Shown one piece after another: positions 6,718 to 14,216 of a stretch of DNA of 16,586 nucleotides. Each line of letters opens with the position of its first letter. Position 1 is the first letter of the stretch. Under the pieces are notes generated by a model, which did not search any database, was not told the origin of the DNA, and saw nothing but the letters and a program-made list of their open reading frames with translations. Made by a program: the position numbers and the translations under genes. This DNA is from an archaeon (GTDB lineage Archaea > Aenigmatarchaeota > Aenigmatarchaeia > GW2011-AR5 > GCA-2688965): the NCBI GenBank assembly GCA_002688965.1, contig NZEE01000104.1:1-16586 (forward strand). The letters are read 5' to 3'.

Positions 6718-7573
6718 AATATCTTTCCTTGAAATGTACTATTTCTCTTAGAGTTAAAATATCAATGGCCTGATCTGCATCACTTATTGATTTCTCTGGA
6801 TCTGGGTGACACTCTACGATAAGGCCGTCACACCCTGCTGCAATAGCTGCCATAGCTATTGGCTTTACAAAAGATCTCTTTCCTGTTGCGTGGCTTGGGT
6901 CATAAATTATGGGAATATTGGTTAGCTCTTTCAGAGCTGGAATCATCATGAGGTCTGGTGCCCATCTTGTGCTAGAAAAGACATGTCTGTATGATGGCAT
7001 TCCTACAACGCCTCTGAGACAAATGGCTATCTTGTGATTTCCTCCGCGTAACACTCTCTCTGCTGCACCCAGTATTTCATCAATGGTTCCCCATGTTCCT
7101 CTCTTGAGCAATACTGGAGTGTCACACTTCCCAAGCGCATCAAGGAGTGGGTAATTCTGAAAGTTTCTTGTTCCTACTTGTAATACGTCTGCATACTCTT
7201 CAACAAATGAAACCTTTCCAGGCTCCATCACCTCAGTTACAACAGGAAGCCCGGACTCTTTTCCCGCTCTTTTTAGATACTTTAGTCCATTCTCTTTTAG
7301 CCCTTCTCTCCACCCATTTGTCTCTTTTTCTATTGGATAGGTGCACGGTTTATATGCACCGCCCCTAATAGCATCGACCCCTTCACTTGCTAGAGCTTTA
7401 GAAAATTCTACTATCATAGATTCTGACTCTACAGAGCAAGGGCCTGATATTATACAAAAATCTTTTCCTACAGTGATATCTCCAAGCTTCCACTCAAAGC
7501 TTATAGACTTGTCTACAGATACCCTTAGCTTATCTTGACTCACTAAAGACTCTATGTGCTCATTCATCATCAT
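6689..7573 (-). CDS. DAHP synthase homologue (AroF/KdsA superfamily) with altered KPRT motif
   Basis: The family joins phosphoenolpyruvate to erythrose 4-phosphate to make 3-deoxy-arabino-heptulosonate 7-phosphate, the first shikimate step. The 294 residues cover the whole barrel. Metal ligands are expected at Cys46 (GPCSVES), His228 (DPSHATG), Glu254 (VECHPDP) and Asp265 (SDADQA). PEP-binding Lys157-Arg158 lie in LKRG. LQVGTRNFQNYPLL (131-144) is also family-typical. The oddity is KPCT at 75-78, where the family has KPRT: the arginine that contacts the aldose phosphate is a cysteine, followed by YPIEKETNGW instead of the usual SPYxFQG. No regulatory domain is attached. Three ATG codons stand in a row at 7573, overlapping the upstream gene by 14 bp. 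In a glycan cluster it may make a heptulosonate building block rather than feed aromatic synthesis. Substrate is uncertain. Confidence 0.8.
   Translation of the reverse strand: MMMNEHIESLVSQDKLRVSVDKSISFEWKLGDITVGKDFCIISGPCSVESESMIVEFSKALASEGVDAIRGGAYKPCTYPIEKETNGWREGLKENGLKYLKRAGKESGLPVVTEVMEPGKVSFVEEYADVLQVGTRNFQNYPLLDALGKCDTPVLLKRGTWGTIDEILGAAERVLRGGNHKIAICLRGVVGMPSYRHVFSSTRWAPDLMMIPALKELTNIPIIYDPSHATGKRSFVKPIAMAAIAAGCDGLIVECHPDPEKSISDADQAIDILTLREIVHFKERYFESFINNQV
6726..6730 (-). promoter_or_regulatory. Ribosome binding site AAGGA deciding the TTG start at 6717
   Basis: Minus-strand AAGGA sits eight bases before TTG 6717, inside the end of the upstream gene. It is the main argument for the rare TTG start of the GT2 gene. 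Confidence 0.6.
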
Positions 7574-8468
7574 ACTCGGACATGATATCAGCGATGATTT
7601 TGTCGCAATTTGCCTCTTTTCTCTTTTCTTTAGGATATGGCATATTAAAACTTAAATGCCCTTCAATTTCAACAAAAAATTTATTTTTTAATATTACTTT
7701 TATTTCTTCTATACAGCTAGAATTAAATAGATTAATATTTTTTTTCATTTTTGTACCTTCGACGAACGGCACAGGTAAGCATTTCTTTATTACTTCTTCT
7801 TGATCTTTAAATTTATCTAAATAATCAAATTTACTTTTTATAAAAAATGCATTATTGCTTGTTAGCTGCGCAGGTTCAAGGCACTTTTGAATAACATGAA
7901 TTAGCCTATAATCAAATTGTGATAAAAGCATCATAAATGCACGCAAACTAGCACCATAGTTAGAACTTGCCCCAGTTAACTCATCACTTTTATAAGCATC
8001 TCTATAATATTTTTTAACAAAAGCTTCATCCGCAGACCAAATAGGATTAAACTCTATAATTAGCAAATTAGATTCATAGCCTTCATTAAGAATTGCTTCT
8101 AAAAACCAATAGTCCATATTGTCAACGTCTAGAGAAATGTAATCAAGTTTTTTGGGACATTTATTATCACGTAAAATATTGCAAATAGTATCTTTTTCTA
8201 GCCACACTTTGGTTATGCGCGGGTCATTGTATGAATTTTTCCCATCTAGCAATAAACCATGTAAACCATATTTTGCCATAATAGGCACAACATTTGATGA
8301 TCTTGTAGAAAAAGCGCCTATATCTAAAACATAGTCATGTTCAATAGATATTGAATCAAAAATATGCAAAGCAACCGTATGATTACCATCTTCCGTAGGA
8401 CTCTCGGAGCTGTGATATCCTCCCACCTTTCCTTCGTAGTTCTGTAAATTATCTAAAAAGTATTCCAC
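7560..8468 (-). CDS. FkbM-like SAM-dependent methyltransferase, GTG start, very AT-rich
   Basis: This 302-residue protein has the SAM-binding loop LDIGAFSTRSSN (48-59), an acidic end of strand two at LLLDG (72-76), and DYISLDVDNMDYW (109-121), the FkbM-type segment in which aspartates border the active site. FkbM relatives O-methylate sugars or small molecules. Residues 200-300 are a lysine-rich C-terminal part I do not recognise. The start is GTG 8468 with GGAG seven bases upstream. An ATG upstream gives only 12 codons. It differs from its neighbours in base composition: by hand, 38 of 180 bases at 7681-7860 are G or C, against 30 of 60 at 7081-7140 in the next gene. It also splits the sugar-acid block from the DAHP-synthase homologue, so it may be a later arrival. 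The methyltransferase fold is likely, the substrate unknown. Confidence 0.65.
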   Translation of the reverse strand: MEYFLDNLQNYEGKVGGYHSSESPTEDGNHTVALHIFDSISIEHDYVLDIGAFSTRSSNVVPIMAKYGLHGLLLDGKNSYNDPRITKVWLEKDTICNILRDNKCPKKLDYISLDVDNMDYWFLEAILNEGYESNLLIIEFNPIWSADEAFVKKYYRDAYKSDELTGASSNYGASLRAFMMLLSQFDYRLIHVIQKCLEPAQLTSNNAFFIKSKFDYLDKFKDQEEVIKKCLPVPFVEGTKMKKNINLFNSSCIEEIKVILKNKFFVEIEGHLSFNMPYPKEKRKEANCDKIIADIMSEYDDE

Positions 8469-8475
8469 TGTCTAG

Positions 8476-8479
8476 CTCC
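8476..8479 (-). promoter_or_regulatory. Ribosome binding site GGAG for the GTG start at 8468
   Basis: GGAG on the minus strand is separated by seven bases from GTG 8468, within the 26-bp gap after the short CMP-sugar synthetase. It supports the GTG start. Confidence 0.6.
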
Positions 8480-8494
8480 GGATTTTGCCATAAT

Positions 8495-9064
8495 CTAGTT
8501 ACCCATATTCAATATATTGTTTTCTGCATTTTTGAGATCTTGTTCACTGTGGATATTCGTACACAAATCAAACATGGACCCAACTCTTCTACTCATATTT
8601 CCAGTTCTGACATGCTCTGCCCTAGCTATTCTCACAGATCCGTTTCTTGACCCGTCAGAGTTCACTGTAAATAAATCATCATACTTATTTTTAACAGCGT
8701 ACTCTAGCATTTTATCAAGATCAATAGTCCTATCAGGATGATCAGGCTGGACTCCAACTACGTGAGTAAAAGATTCGTCATTAAGACTTTTGAAGATGTT
8801 TATATAGACATCAGCAACTTCTCTCTCGCCCATATAGTCTAGAGATCTTCCTACAACATCAACGTCATAATTGCTTGCTATAGACGATGTCTCACTATCT
8901 TCTGTTGAAACTATAATCCTAGTCGTGTAAGCTGACTTAAGAGAGTAGGATATTGCATGCTCCACAAGGGTTTTCCCAGCTATTATTCTTTTATTCTTTC
9001 CCACTAGCCTTTTCGAATCAGCTTTTGCAGGTATTATGACTAACGCATTAATCTCATTGTTCAT
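8495..9064 (-). CDS. Short CMP-sugar synthetase (KdsB/NeuA-type cytidylyltransferase)
   Basis: These enzymes couple a sugar acid such as Kdo or a sialic acid to CMP from CTP. The protein has 189 residues against the usual 220-250. The N-terminal CTP loop is present as IPAKADSKRLVGKN (11-24), followed by VSTEDSET (52-59). QPDHPDRT (106-113) stands where relatives have QPTSPLR. The C-terminus NIHSEQDLKNAE (170-181) recalls the closing 'D-T-P-E-D-L' segment of KdsB. The part missing relative to relatives is the middle, around the dimerisation and substrate-binding segment, so the active site may be smaller or the partner subunit different. The ATG at 9064 overlaps the dehydrogenase stop by 11 bp. 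A sugar 1-phosphate nucleotidyltransferase is possible but the SKRLVGKN loop favours CMP-sugar enzymes. Confidence 0.75.
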   Translation of the reverse strand: MNNEINALVIIPAKADSKRLVGKNKRIIAGKTLVEHAISYSLKSAYTTRIIVSTEDSETSSIASNYDVDVVGRSLDYMGEREVADVYINIFKSLNDESFTHVVGVQPDHPDRTIDLDKMLEYAVKNKYDDLFTVNSDGSRNGSVRIARAEHVRTGNMSRRVGSMFDLCTNIHSEQDLKNAENNILNMGN

Positions 9065-10001
9065 GGTATTCTCTAAATTTATTTATTGCATGCGAATATG
9101 CTAGCTTTTGTCCTTCAAGCGACATGCCCCCTATGTGAGGGGTGATGATGACATTATATCCAGATCTAGATAGATTTATTAGCGCATTTTCTGAAAGATC
9201 TTCTCTAAACTCATCTACTAACACGTCTGTTCCATACCCTGCTATGCTTTCATCTTTTATTGCGTCATATATCGAAGACTCATCAACTATCTCACCTCTA
9301 GATGTATTTACTATAAATGGTTTTCTTTTCATGAGTCTTACGGCATCTTCATCTATAAAGCCTATTGTATCTTGTTTTACATGAACATGTAATGATATTA
9401 GATCTGATCTTTCAAGTAGCTCTCTTTTTTCAACCTGGTCGTGATCAAAAACATTTTTAAACGGATCATAAACTATCACCTTCATGCCAAAGGCCTTACA
9501 ATATCTTGCCATATACGTCCCTAGCCGTCCATACCCGACTATCCCTGCTGTCATACCCATTATCTGCCTTCCCACAAATGGTTCATAATCCCAATTGAAG
9601 CTCTTAACACTATCAAATGATGTGGGAATTTTTCTCGCTAGACTGAGAAAGAGACCAAAAGCAAGCTCAGAAGTTGACGGAAGATTTCTAATAAGAGAAT
9701 AATCCTTTGTCAAAGAAAGAACACTGATGTCCAGATCCTTACAGTCTTTTAGGTTTATGTGATTTAAGCCTGTCGATGCGGTGTTTATAAGTCTAATTGC
9801 AGTCTTTTTTAAGAGCTGTTTATCAATAATAAAATTTTGTTTATTAGGATTGGTAAAAATAGAGTTGTGGTGTCCCGCATCCAAAATTAATTTTAGCTCT
9901 TGATATGAAATGTTAGGAAAGTAATCAAAATCACAGATTGATTCAAATTTCTCATAAAGACCAGGAAGATGTCTAATTGGTGTGATGCATATTGCTTTCA
10001 T
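9054..10001 (-). CDS. D-isomer-specific 2-hydroxyacid dehydrogenase (NAD-dependent)
   Basis: The family interconverts 2-keto and D-2-hydroxy acids with NAD(P), as in phosphoglycerate dehydrogenase. The 315 residues contain the cofactor loop GIVGYGRLG (153-161) with an acidic Asp179 that favours NAD. The catalytic triad is Arg235 in NTSRGEIVDE, Glu264 in TDVLVDE, and His289 in TPHIGG. The usual EP pair after the glutamate is EF here. It starts at ATG 10001 with a 4-bp ATGA overlap with the transaldolase-CBS gene and overlaps the next gene by 11 bp, so it belongs to the sugar-acid block. Serine synthesis is unlikely in this company. Reducing or oxidising the C1-C2 region of a 2-keto acid, or of a phosphoglycerate-like precursor, fits better but is inference. 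Confidence 0.87.
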   Translation of the reverse strand: MKAICITPIRHLPGLYEKFESICDFDYFPNISYQELKLILDAGHHNSIFTNPNKQNFIIDKQLLKKTAIRLINTASTGLNHINLKDCKDLDISVLSLTKDYSLIRNLPSTSELAFGLFLSLARKIPTSFDSVKSFNWDYEPFVGRQIMGMTAGIVGYGRLGTYMARYCKAFGMKVIVYDPFKNVFDHDQVEKRELLERSDLISLHVHVKQDTIGFIDEDAVRLMKRKPFIVNTSRGEIVDESSIYDAIKDESIAGYGTDVLVDEFREDLSENALINLSRSGYNVIITPHIGGMSLEGQKLAYSHAINKFREYHEQ

Positions 10002-11002
10002 ATTCTTTTACAGCTAAGCACCCCTAAGACAGAATTTCCATCTACAACAATGATGTCTGTTATATCCTGTGCTATTACGACACTATTGACCTCTGAGTAT
10101 GTTTCACAGCTCTCGACAACTATTGGTGACCTATTCATAAAATTAGATACTGATGATTCTAAGTCAACTATTCCAGATGAAGAGAGACACCGTTTTAGAT
10201 CTCCTAGCGTAAAAACACCTGAAAGGGATAGATTCTCATCTATTATGGCTAGACAGCTTCCCTTGGTCTCTACAAGAAATTTTAAACAATTGCGCAAGCT
10301 CATAGATTCATCAACTATCAAGTCGGATCTTACGTCAGACATATTTATTCTCTCCATTGCTCGGAGATCTTCGTGAAACTTTCTATAGCCAGAATCTGTA
10401 AGCGGGTGATTAAACATAGACCTTAAAACATTTTCTGGAATAGTTACAGCATCAGCACCTACTTCAAAAGCTCGTATTACATGCTGTGCGTGTCTGACAC
10501 TAGAGACCATTACCATTGTATCTGATTCAGATCTCTTAAATGTATCAATTATAGGAGAAAGGTTTTCAAACGCATCGTGGCCAATATCATCAAGTCTTCC
10601 GACAAGGGGGCAAATATAGGTTGAGCCCACGCAAGAAGAAAGCAGCGCTTGATTTTTAGAAAATATTAGATGTAAATTTGTCTTAAGATTCATGTCTTTT
10701 AACTTTTTAGTAGCGGATACCCCCTCAGTAGAAAATGGTATTTTAAATACTAAATTGCTATCTCTAGACTTTTCATAGATTCTCTTAGTATTGTTAATGA
10801 TTTCATCTGATGTTTTTCCAAATGCCTCAACATGTATCTCGCCGTGCGGCATTACTTTTCTAATTTTATTAATCATGTCTATATCACTAGACATTCCAAA
10901 TCTTTTTGCAAGAGTTGGGTTTGTTGTAACTCCATAAAGAATTCCAAGATTATAAAATTCAGAAATTGTGCTTGTATTTAGCGTGTCTAAAAATATTTTC
11001 AT
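9998..11002 (-). CDS. Transaldolase/fructose-6-phosphate aldolase-like domain fused to a CBS pair
   Basis: This 334-residue protein has two parts. Residues 1-215 are a complete small transaldolase (TalC/FSA type): FLDTLN (4-9), GVTTNPTLAK (24-33), the Schiff-base lysine Lys87 in FKIPFS, KTNLHLIFSKNQALL (107-121), and CPLVGRLDDIGHDAF (131-145). Residues 223-334 hold two CBS repeats, the first with GVFTLGDLKRCL (262-273), the wording typical of CBS pairs in sugar isomerases such as KdsD, where GIFTDGDLRR is usual. CBS pairs usually bind adenine nucleotides and regulate. KdsD is SIS plus CBS, and here a transaldolase stands in the SIS position directly after kdsA. The reaction may supply or reshape the aldose phosphate used by KdsA. 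The start is ATG 11002 with AGGAG upstream. The fold calls are firm; the biochemical role is inferred. Confidence 0.88.
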   Translation of the reverse strand: MKIFLDTLNTSTISEFYNLGILYGVTTNPTLAKRFGMSSDIDMINKIRKVMPHGEIHVEAFGKTSDEIINNTKRIYEKSRDSNLVFKIPFSTEGVSATKKLKDMNLKTNLHLIFSKNQALLSSCVGSTYICPLVGRLDDIGHDAFENLSPIIDTFKRSESDTMVMVSSVRHAQHVIRAFEVGADAVTIPENVLRSMFNHPLTDSGYRKFHEDLRAMERINMSDVRSDLIVDESMSLRNCLKFLVETKGSCLAIIDENLSLSGVFTLGDLKRCLSSSGIVDLESSVSNFMNRSPIVVESCETYSEVNSVVIAQDITDIIVVDGNSVLGVLSCKRI

Positions 11003-11011
11003 AACGCTTTT

Positions 11012-11016
11012 CTCCT
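11012..11016 (-). promoter_or_regulatory. Strong ribosome binding site AGGAG for the transaldolase-CBS gene
   Basis: AGGAG on the minus strand overlaps the kdsA stop codon and lies nine bases before ATG 11002. It is the best Shine-Dalgarno match seen in the window and suggests high translation of this gene. Confidence 0.65.
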
Positions 11017-11824
11017 ATTGATTTAGTTGTAATCTCGAAAGAAGATTTTTCAACTTTGAAAGTTCTATGCTGCTAGTTCCATCTGAAAGTGCATCTTCTG
11101 GCCTATCATGGGTCTCCATAAAGAGACCGTCTACTCCAACAGCGATCGCTGCCCTTGCCAGCGGCTCTATAAAATGCCTATATGATCCTGAGCTTCCTCC
11201 TGAGCATCCTTTTTGAATACAGTGTGTTGCATCAAATATCACAGGTGCGTACTCTCTCATAACAACTAGATTTCTATAGTCAACTATATAATCACCGTAT
11301 CCAAATGTATTCCCACGCTCTGTGAGAAGGATATTACTATTTCCGCTTTGAGTAGCCTTATCTACCATTCTACCAGTATCATAGCCTGATACGAATTGTC
11401 CCTTTTTTATATTAACGATCCGATTTGTCTTTGAAGCTGCTACTATCATGTCGGTTTGCCTGCATAGAAAAGCAGGAACCTGGAGTATATCGACACACTC
11501 AGATAGTATTTCTGCTTGCCAGCTTTCGTGAAAATCAGTTAAAATTGGGACACCTGTCTCCTCTTTTACTTTCTTAAAAATATCAACTGCTTTATCAATG
11601 TGAAACCCTCTATAGTTTGATAGTCTTGTTCTATTCGCTTTGTCAAATGATGCTTTAAAAACATACGGAATAGATAGCTGCTCACAAATTTCTTTAATTG
11701 ATGAAGCCATGAACAGACAGTGGTCAAGACTCTCTATCACGCATGGGCCAGATATCAAGACTATCGGGTGAGATCTTCCAAATGAAACGTTGTCATTTAA
11801 ATAAATGCTATCAGTCTTCTTCAC
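11015..11824 (-). CDS. kdsA: 3-deoxy-D-manno-octulosonate 8-phosphate synthase (KdsA), metal-dependent type
   Basis: KdsA condenses phosphoenolpyruvate with arabinose 5-phosphate to Kdo 8-phosphate in the cytoplasm. The 269 residues match the family throughout: GPCVIES (26-32), FKASFDKANR (56-65), LTDFHE (95-100), LQVPAFLCRQTD (114-125), NIKKGQF (138-144), ERGNTFGYG (169-177), FDATHCIQ (197-204), METHDRPEDALSDG (236-249). Cys28, His201, Glu237 and Asp248 are all four ligands of the metal-dependent class; E. coli-type metal-free enzymes have Asn at the first. KANRTR replaces the commoner KANRSS, so acceptor choice could differ slightly. The start is GTG 11824, overlapping the HAD gene by 14 bp. 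No KdsD-type isomerase gene is present, so arabinose 5-phosphate must come from the host or the adjacent transaldolase-CBS protein may supply another acceptor. Confidence 0.93.
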   Translation of the reverse strand: MKKTDSIYLNDNVSFGRSHPIVLISGPCVIESLDHCLFMASSIKEICEQLSIPYVFKASFDKANRTRLSNYRGFHIDKAVDIFKKVKEETGVPILTDFHESWQAEILSECVDILQVPAFLCRQTDMIVAASKTNRIVNIKKGQFVSGYDTGRMVDKATQSGNSNILLTERGNTFGYGDYIVDYRNLVVMREYAPVIFDATHCIQKGCSGGSSGSYRHFIEPLARAAIAVGVDGLFMETHDRPEDALSDGTSSIELSKLKNLLSRLQLNQ

Positions 11825-12152
11825 TTTCCCACTCTTTTAATGATATATTTTTATCATCCACTATGAAATCACAGACTGGTTTTCCTAGTATGAGTTCGTG
11901 ATATTTTACCCCCCAGCTCTTAAGCTGTTTATCTGTAAACTCTCTCCAGTCTATTCCTGTAGCTGATCCTCTACCGGTAAAAATTTTAATAGTGTGCCCA
12001 CTATCAAACATCTTATTAACTTTAGAAATATTCTTATAATTTGGTGTCGAGTTATGATAGTCACCTAACATTTCATCGCATAAAACTCCGTCGATATCTA
12101 TAAGATAGATCACTTTTTTGTTTCCCTTGTTAAATACATTGTTTCCTTGCAT
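11811..12152 (-). CDS. Small HAD-superfamily phosphatase, possible ulosonate-phosphate phosphatase
   Basis: The 113 residues give a minimal HAD fold without a cap: motif I LIDIDGVLCDE (17-27) with Asp19 and Asp21, motif II IFTGRG with Thr59, Lys91 in LGKPVCD, and motif IV Asp99-Asp100 in IVDDKN. It resembles the small capsule-synthesis phosphatases of the EcbF/BcbF type more than true KdsC, which forms a tetramer and is longer (about 180). Located directly before kdsA, it is the natural candidate to dephosphorylate the ulosonate 8-phosphate. The ATG at 12152 has no good ribosome binding site. An alternative GTG at 12113, with AAGGGA about nine bases upstream, would start the protein at VIYLIDIDGVLC, so the first 13 residues are doubtful. 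Confidence 0.8.
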   Translation of the reverse strand: MQGNNVFNKGNKKVIYLIDIDGVLCDEMLGDYHNSTPNYKNISKVNKMFDSGHTIKIFTGRGSATGIDWREFTDKQLKSWGVKYHELILGKPVCDFIVDDKNISLKEWESEED

Positions 12153-12157
12153 AAGAG

Positions 12158-12868
12158 CTATTTCATTAGCATTCCGCCGTTTATCTCTATGGTCTGGCCA
12201 GTGATATAGCTACTTTCACTAGAGGATAAAAACTTTGCAAGATTTGATATATCCCTTGTCGAACCATCTCTTCCTAGCGGAATTTTTTCTATGAGTGAGT
12301 CATAATACTCTTTACTTGAAAATTTTTCGTGCTGTTTCGTCCACACTATTCCTGGTGAAATTGCATTAACACATATGTTTCTGCTTGCTAGCTCTCTAGC
12401 GAGAGATTTTGTCATACAATCAACAGCAGCTTTAGATGCAGCGTAGGCCATGCCACCGGGTGCACCGCCGCTTTTAGCAGATATTGACGTGATATTTATT
12501 ATCTTTCCCCCATCTCTAATAAGCGGTATTCCATACTTGCACATCAGGAATACGCTGAGAGTGTTTAGATCAAATGTCAATTTCCAATCATCTGTGCTAT
12601 ACGATTCTGTAGTTGCAAACGATATATTTCCGCCTGCATTGTTTATCAAAATATCAAATGAGCCTATTTGATTAAAAAAATCTATAACTTGAATCTCACT
12701 TGTGACGTCTACTTTGTGTAATTGAACATCACTTCTATTTTCATATGCTATCGCTTCTTTCTCACTTGTGTGATATATCAGGTGAACCTTTGTATCACGC
12801 TCTATAAGAGATTCGACACATGCTTTTCCTATTCCCGTTGCACCTCCTGTGACTATTGCTTCTAGCAT
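12158..12868 (-). CDS. Short-chain dehydrogenase/reductase (classical SDR)
   Basis: This 236-residue classical SDR uses NAD(P)H to reduce a ketone or oxidise an alcohol. Visible motifs are TGGATGIG (7-14), NNAG (76-79), catalytic Ser128 in ITSISA, and Tyr142 with Lys146 in YAASK. The C-terminal GQTIEINGGM is also typical. It overlaps the preceding SDR by 7 bp and has AAGG seven bases before its ATG. FabG-like annotation would be automatic, but with the CMP-sugar synthetase, phosphatase and KdsA next to it a role in modifying the sugar acid or its precursor is more likely. The two SDRs share the fold but differ in sequence, so they probably act on different positions, for instance one oxidising and one reducing to invert a centre. 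Confidence 0.88.
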   Translation of the reverse strand: MLEAIVTGGATGIGKACVESLIERDTKVHLIYHTSEKEAIAYENRSDVQLHKVDVTSEIQVIDFFNQIGSFDILINNAGGNISFATTESYSTDDWKLTFDLNTLSVFLMCKYGIPLIRDGGKIINITSISAKSGGAPGGMAYAASKAAVDCMTKSLARELASRNICVNAISPGIVWTKQHEKFSSKEYYDSLIEKIPLGRDGSTRDISNLAKFLSSSESSYITGQTIEINGGMLMK

Positions 12869-13563
12869 TTCATACCTTTTGTTAGATAGCCGCCGTCGAC
12901 ATAGATATCCTGTCCTGTGACATATGATGAAGCAGACGACAGCAGAAATATCACTGTTCCCACAAGATCTTCAGGGATTCCCCACCTTCCAAGTATTGTT
13001 CTTTCCTCAATTTCTTCTCTTCTATTATTCCAGCTCATCTTTGTCATATTTGTCCTGATGTAACCGGGTCCCAAGTTGTTCACCCTGATGTTATATTTTC
13101 CCAAATCTAAAGCTAGAGATTTTGTCAATTGCTTGAGACCGCCCTTTGCTGACACATACGCTGGGTTATTAGGAAATGCAAGCTCAGAATTTAAACTTGT
13201 TATGTTAATGATAGAACCTCCGGTAACTCTCATGTATTTTGCAACTTTTCTTGAAAGCTCATAGGGAGCTTTTAGGTTCACCTGATGTGTATCATTCCAG
13301 TCACCTTCAGTGTATTCAAAGAGATCATTTACACGCGTAATTCCTGCGCAATTAACAAGTCCGTTTATCTCACCCGTATGAGAAAGAGCAGCTTCAACAA
13401 GAGAATCTAGATGTGCGGTGTTTGTCACATCACAAAAAGGAAGATCAGCTTTTACAACTTCTGCTCCGTGACTTTCTAGGCCTCGAGATATCGCGGCACC
13501 GTTGCCGCCTGCTGATCCTGTCACAATAACTACCTTATTTTCTACTGAGAAGATATTTTTCAT
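12862..13563 (-). CDS. Short-chain dehydrogenase/reductase (classical SDR)
   Basis: The 233 residues show TGSAGGNG (15-22), NCAG in place of NNAG (71-74), Ser123 in ITSLNS, Tyr136 and Lys140 in YVSAK, NNLGPGYIRTNM (162-173) and the closing GQDIYVDGGY. An Asp40 after the second strand suggests preference for NAD over NADP. It follows the NeuA-like synthetase with a 4-bp ATGA overlap and runs into the second SDR by 7 bp, so both are made together. Similar SDR genes stand beside CMP-sugar synthetases in bacterial polysaccharide loci, where they adjust the sugar acid. The exact substrate is not readable. Confidence 0.88.
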   Translation of the reverse strand: MKNIFSVENKVVIVTGSAGGNGAAISRGLESHGAEVVKADLPFCDVTNTAHLDSLVEAALSHTGEINGLVNCAGITRVNDLFEYTEGDWNDTHQVNLKAPYELSRKVAKYMRVTGGSIINITSLNSELAFPNNPAYVSAKGGLKQLTKSLALDLGKYNIRVNNLGPGYIRTNMTKMSWNNRREEIEERTILGRWGIPEDLVGTVIFLLSSASSYVTGQDIYVDGGYLTKGMKC

Positions 13564-14216
13564 ATGAGATCATTCTCCAAATAAAATTTGGCGAGATTAA
13601 AATCTTCTTCATAGTCTATGTCATGCCCTTCTACATCATTAACAACTTTTAGGTAAGGGTTAAATCCACATCTTCGTTTTGTTTTCAAGTATAGATCTTT
13701 CTTAAAAAGATACAAACCGCTCGTCTCCTCAAAAACTGGCTGTAAATCTTGTGTGAAAGGTACATTGTGTGGGTCATAGTTGAGCGGAGAGCTATCGAAC
13801 CAGCAAAAATTTTTAATTTTTTTCACAGCGATCGCAGAGTCATAATTACAATTTTGAACTTTGTCAATCATATCAGCTATAGTTTCTACTTTTATAAAAG
13901 GTGATGTCACACAGAAATATAGGACATATTCAGTGTCAATAAGGCCGATAGCCTTATCCATTATTATACTAAATGTAGCTGAATTTTTATTAAACTTCTC
14001 TGGTCTTTGAACGAATCTTACGCCTAAGCTAGGATCTATGTGATCATTTATCTCTTTGTCACTCGAATATACTATTACATCATTAAGCGAGGGGACTTTG
14101 CTCATAGTCTCTAGAGAATAATTACAGAGTGAAGTTTTCCCCAGTGTCTTGATACTCTTTCCTGGCAACCTCTGACTATCTTTTCTTATAAACGTTATAG
14201 CTGTAACACTAGCCAT
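13560..14216 (-). CDS. CMP-sugar synthetase, NeuA-like cytidylyltransferase
   Basis: From ATG 14216 this is a 218-residue enzyme that activates a nonulosonic or ulosonic acid with CTP. It has the CTP loop RKDSQRLPGKS (11-21), SSDKEI (51-56), the FCVTSPFI segment (101-108), FEETSGLYLF (162-171) and the metal-binding DIDYEEDFNLA (199-209). These match the NeuA family rather than KdsB. The frame extends three codons to a GTG at 14225, but GGA precedes the ATG at a reasonable distance and the ATG start puts the CTP loop at the usual position. Either start overlaps the GT29 gene end. Lying directly after a CMP-sugar-using glycosyltransferase gene, it is the likely source of that enzyme's donor. 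Whether the acid is sialic acid, Kdo or another ulosonate is open; no NeuB is in the window. Confidence 0.87.
   Translation of the reverse strand: MASVTAITFIRKDSQRLPGKSIKTLGKTSLCNYSLETMSKVPSLNDVIVYSSDKEINDHIDPSLGVRFVQRPEKFNKNSATFSIIMDKAIGLIDTEYVLYFCVTSPFIKVETIADMIDKVQNCNYDSAIAVKKIKNFCWFDSSPLNYDPHNVPFTQDLQPVFEETSGLYLFKKDLYLKTKRRCGFNPYLKVVNDVEGHDIDYEEDFNLAKFYLENDLI

Noticed and set aside
8454..8495. ATG just upstream of the GTG 8468 gene as an alternative start
   Set aside because: That frame closes after 12 codons and is not in frame with the methyltransferase-like protein, so GTG 8468 with GGAG upstream is preferred.
9969..10376. Open frame of 135 codons on the plus strand
   Set aside because: It lies opposite the well-supported transaldolase-CBS gene, has low-complexity serine/threonine-rich text and no recognisable domain. 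It is a shadow frame.
9998..11002. Transaldolase as the cyanophage talC photosynthesis-related carbon gene
   Set aside because: The CBS fusion and the position directly after kdsA differ from the pentose-phosphate talC of cyanophages, and no photosynthesis gene is nearby.
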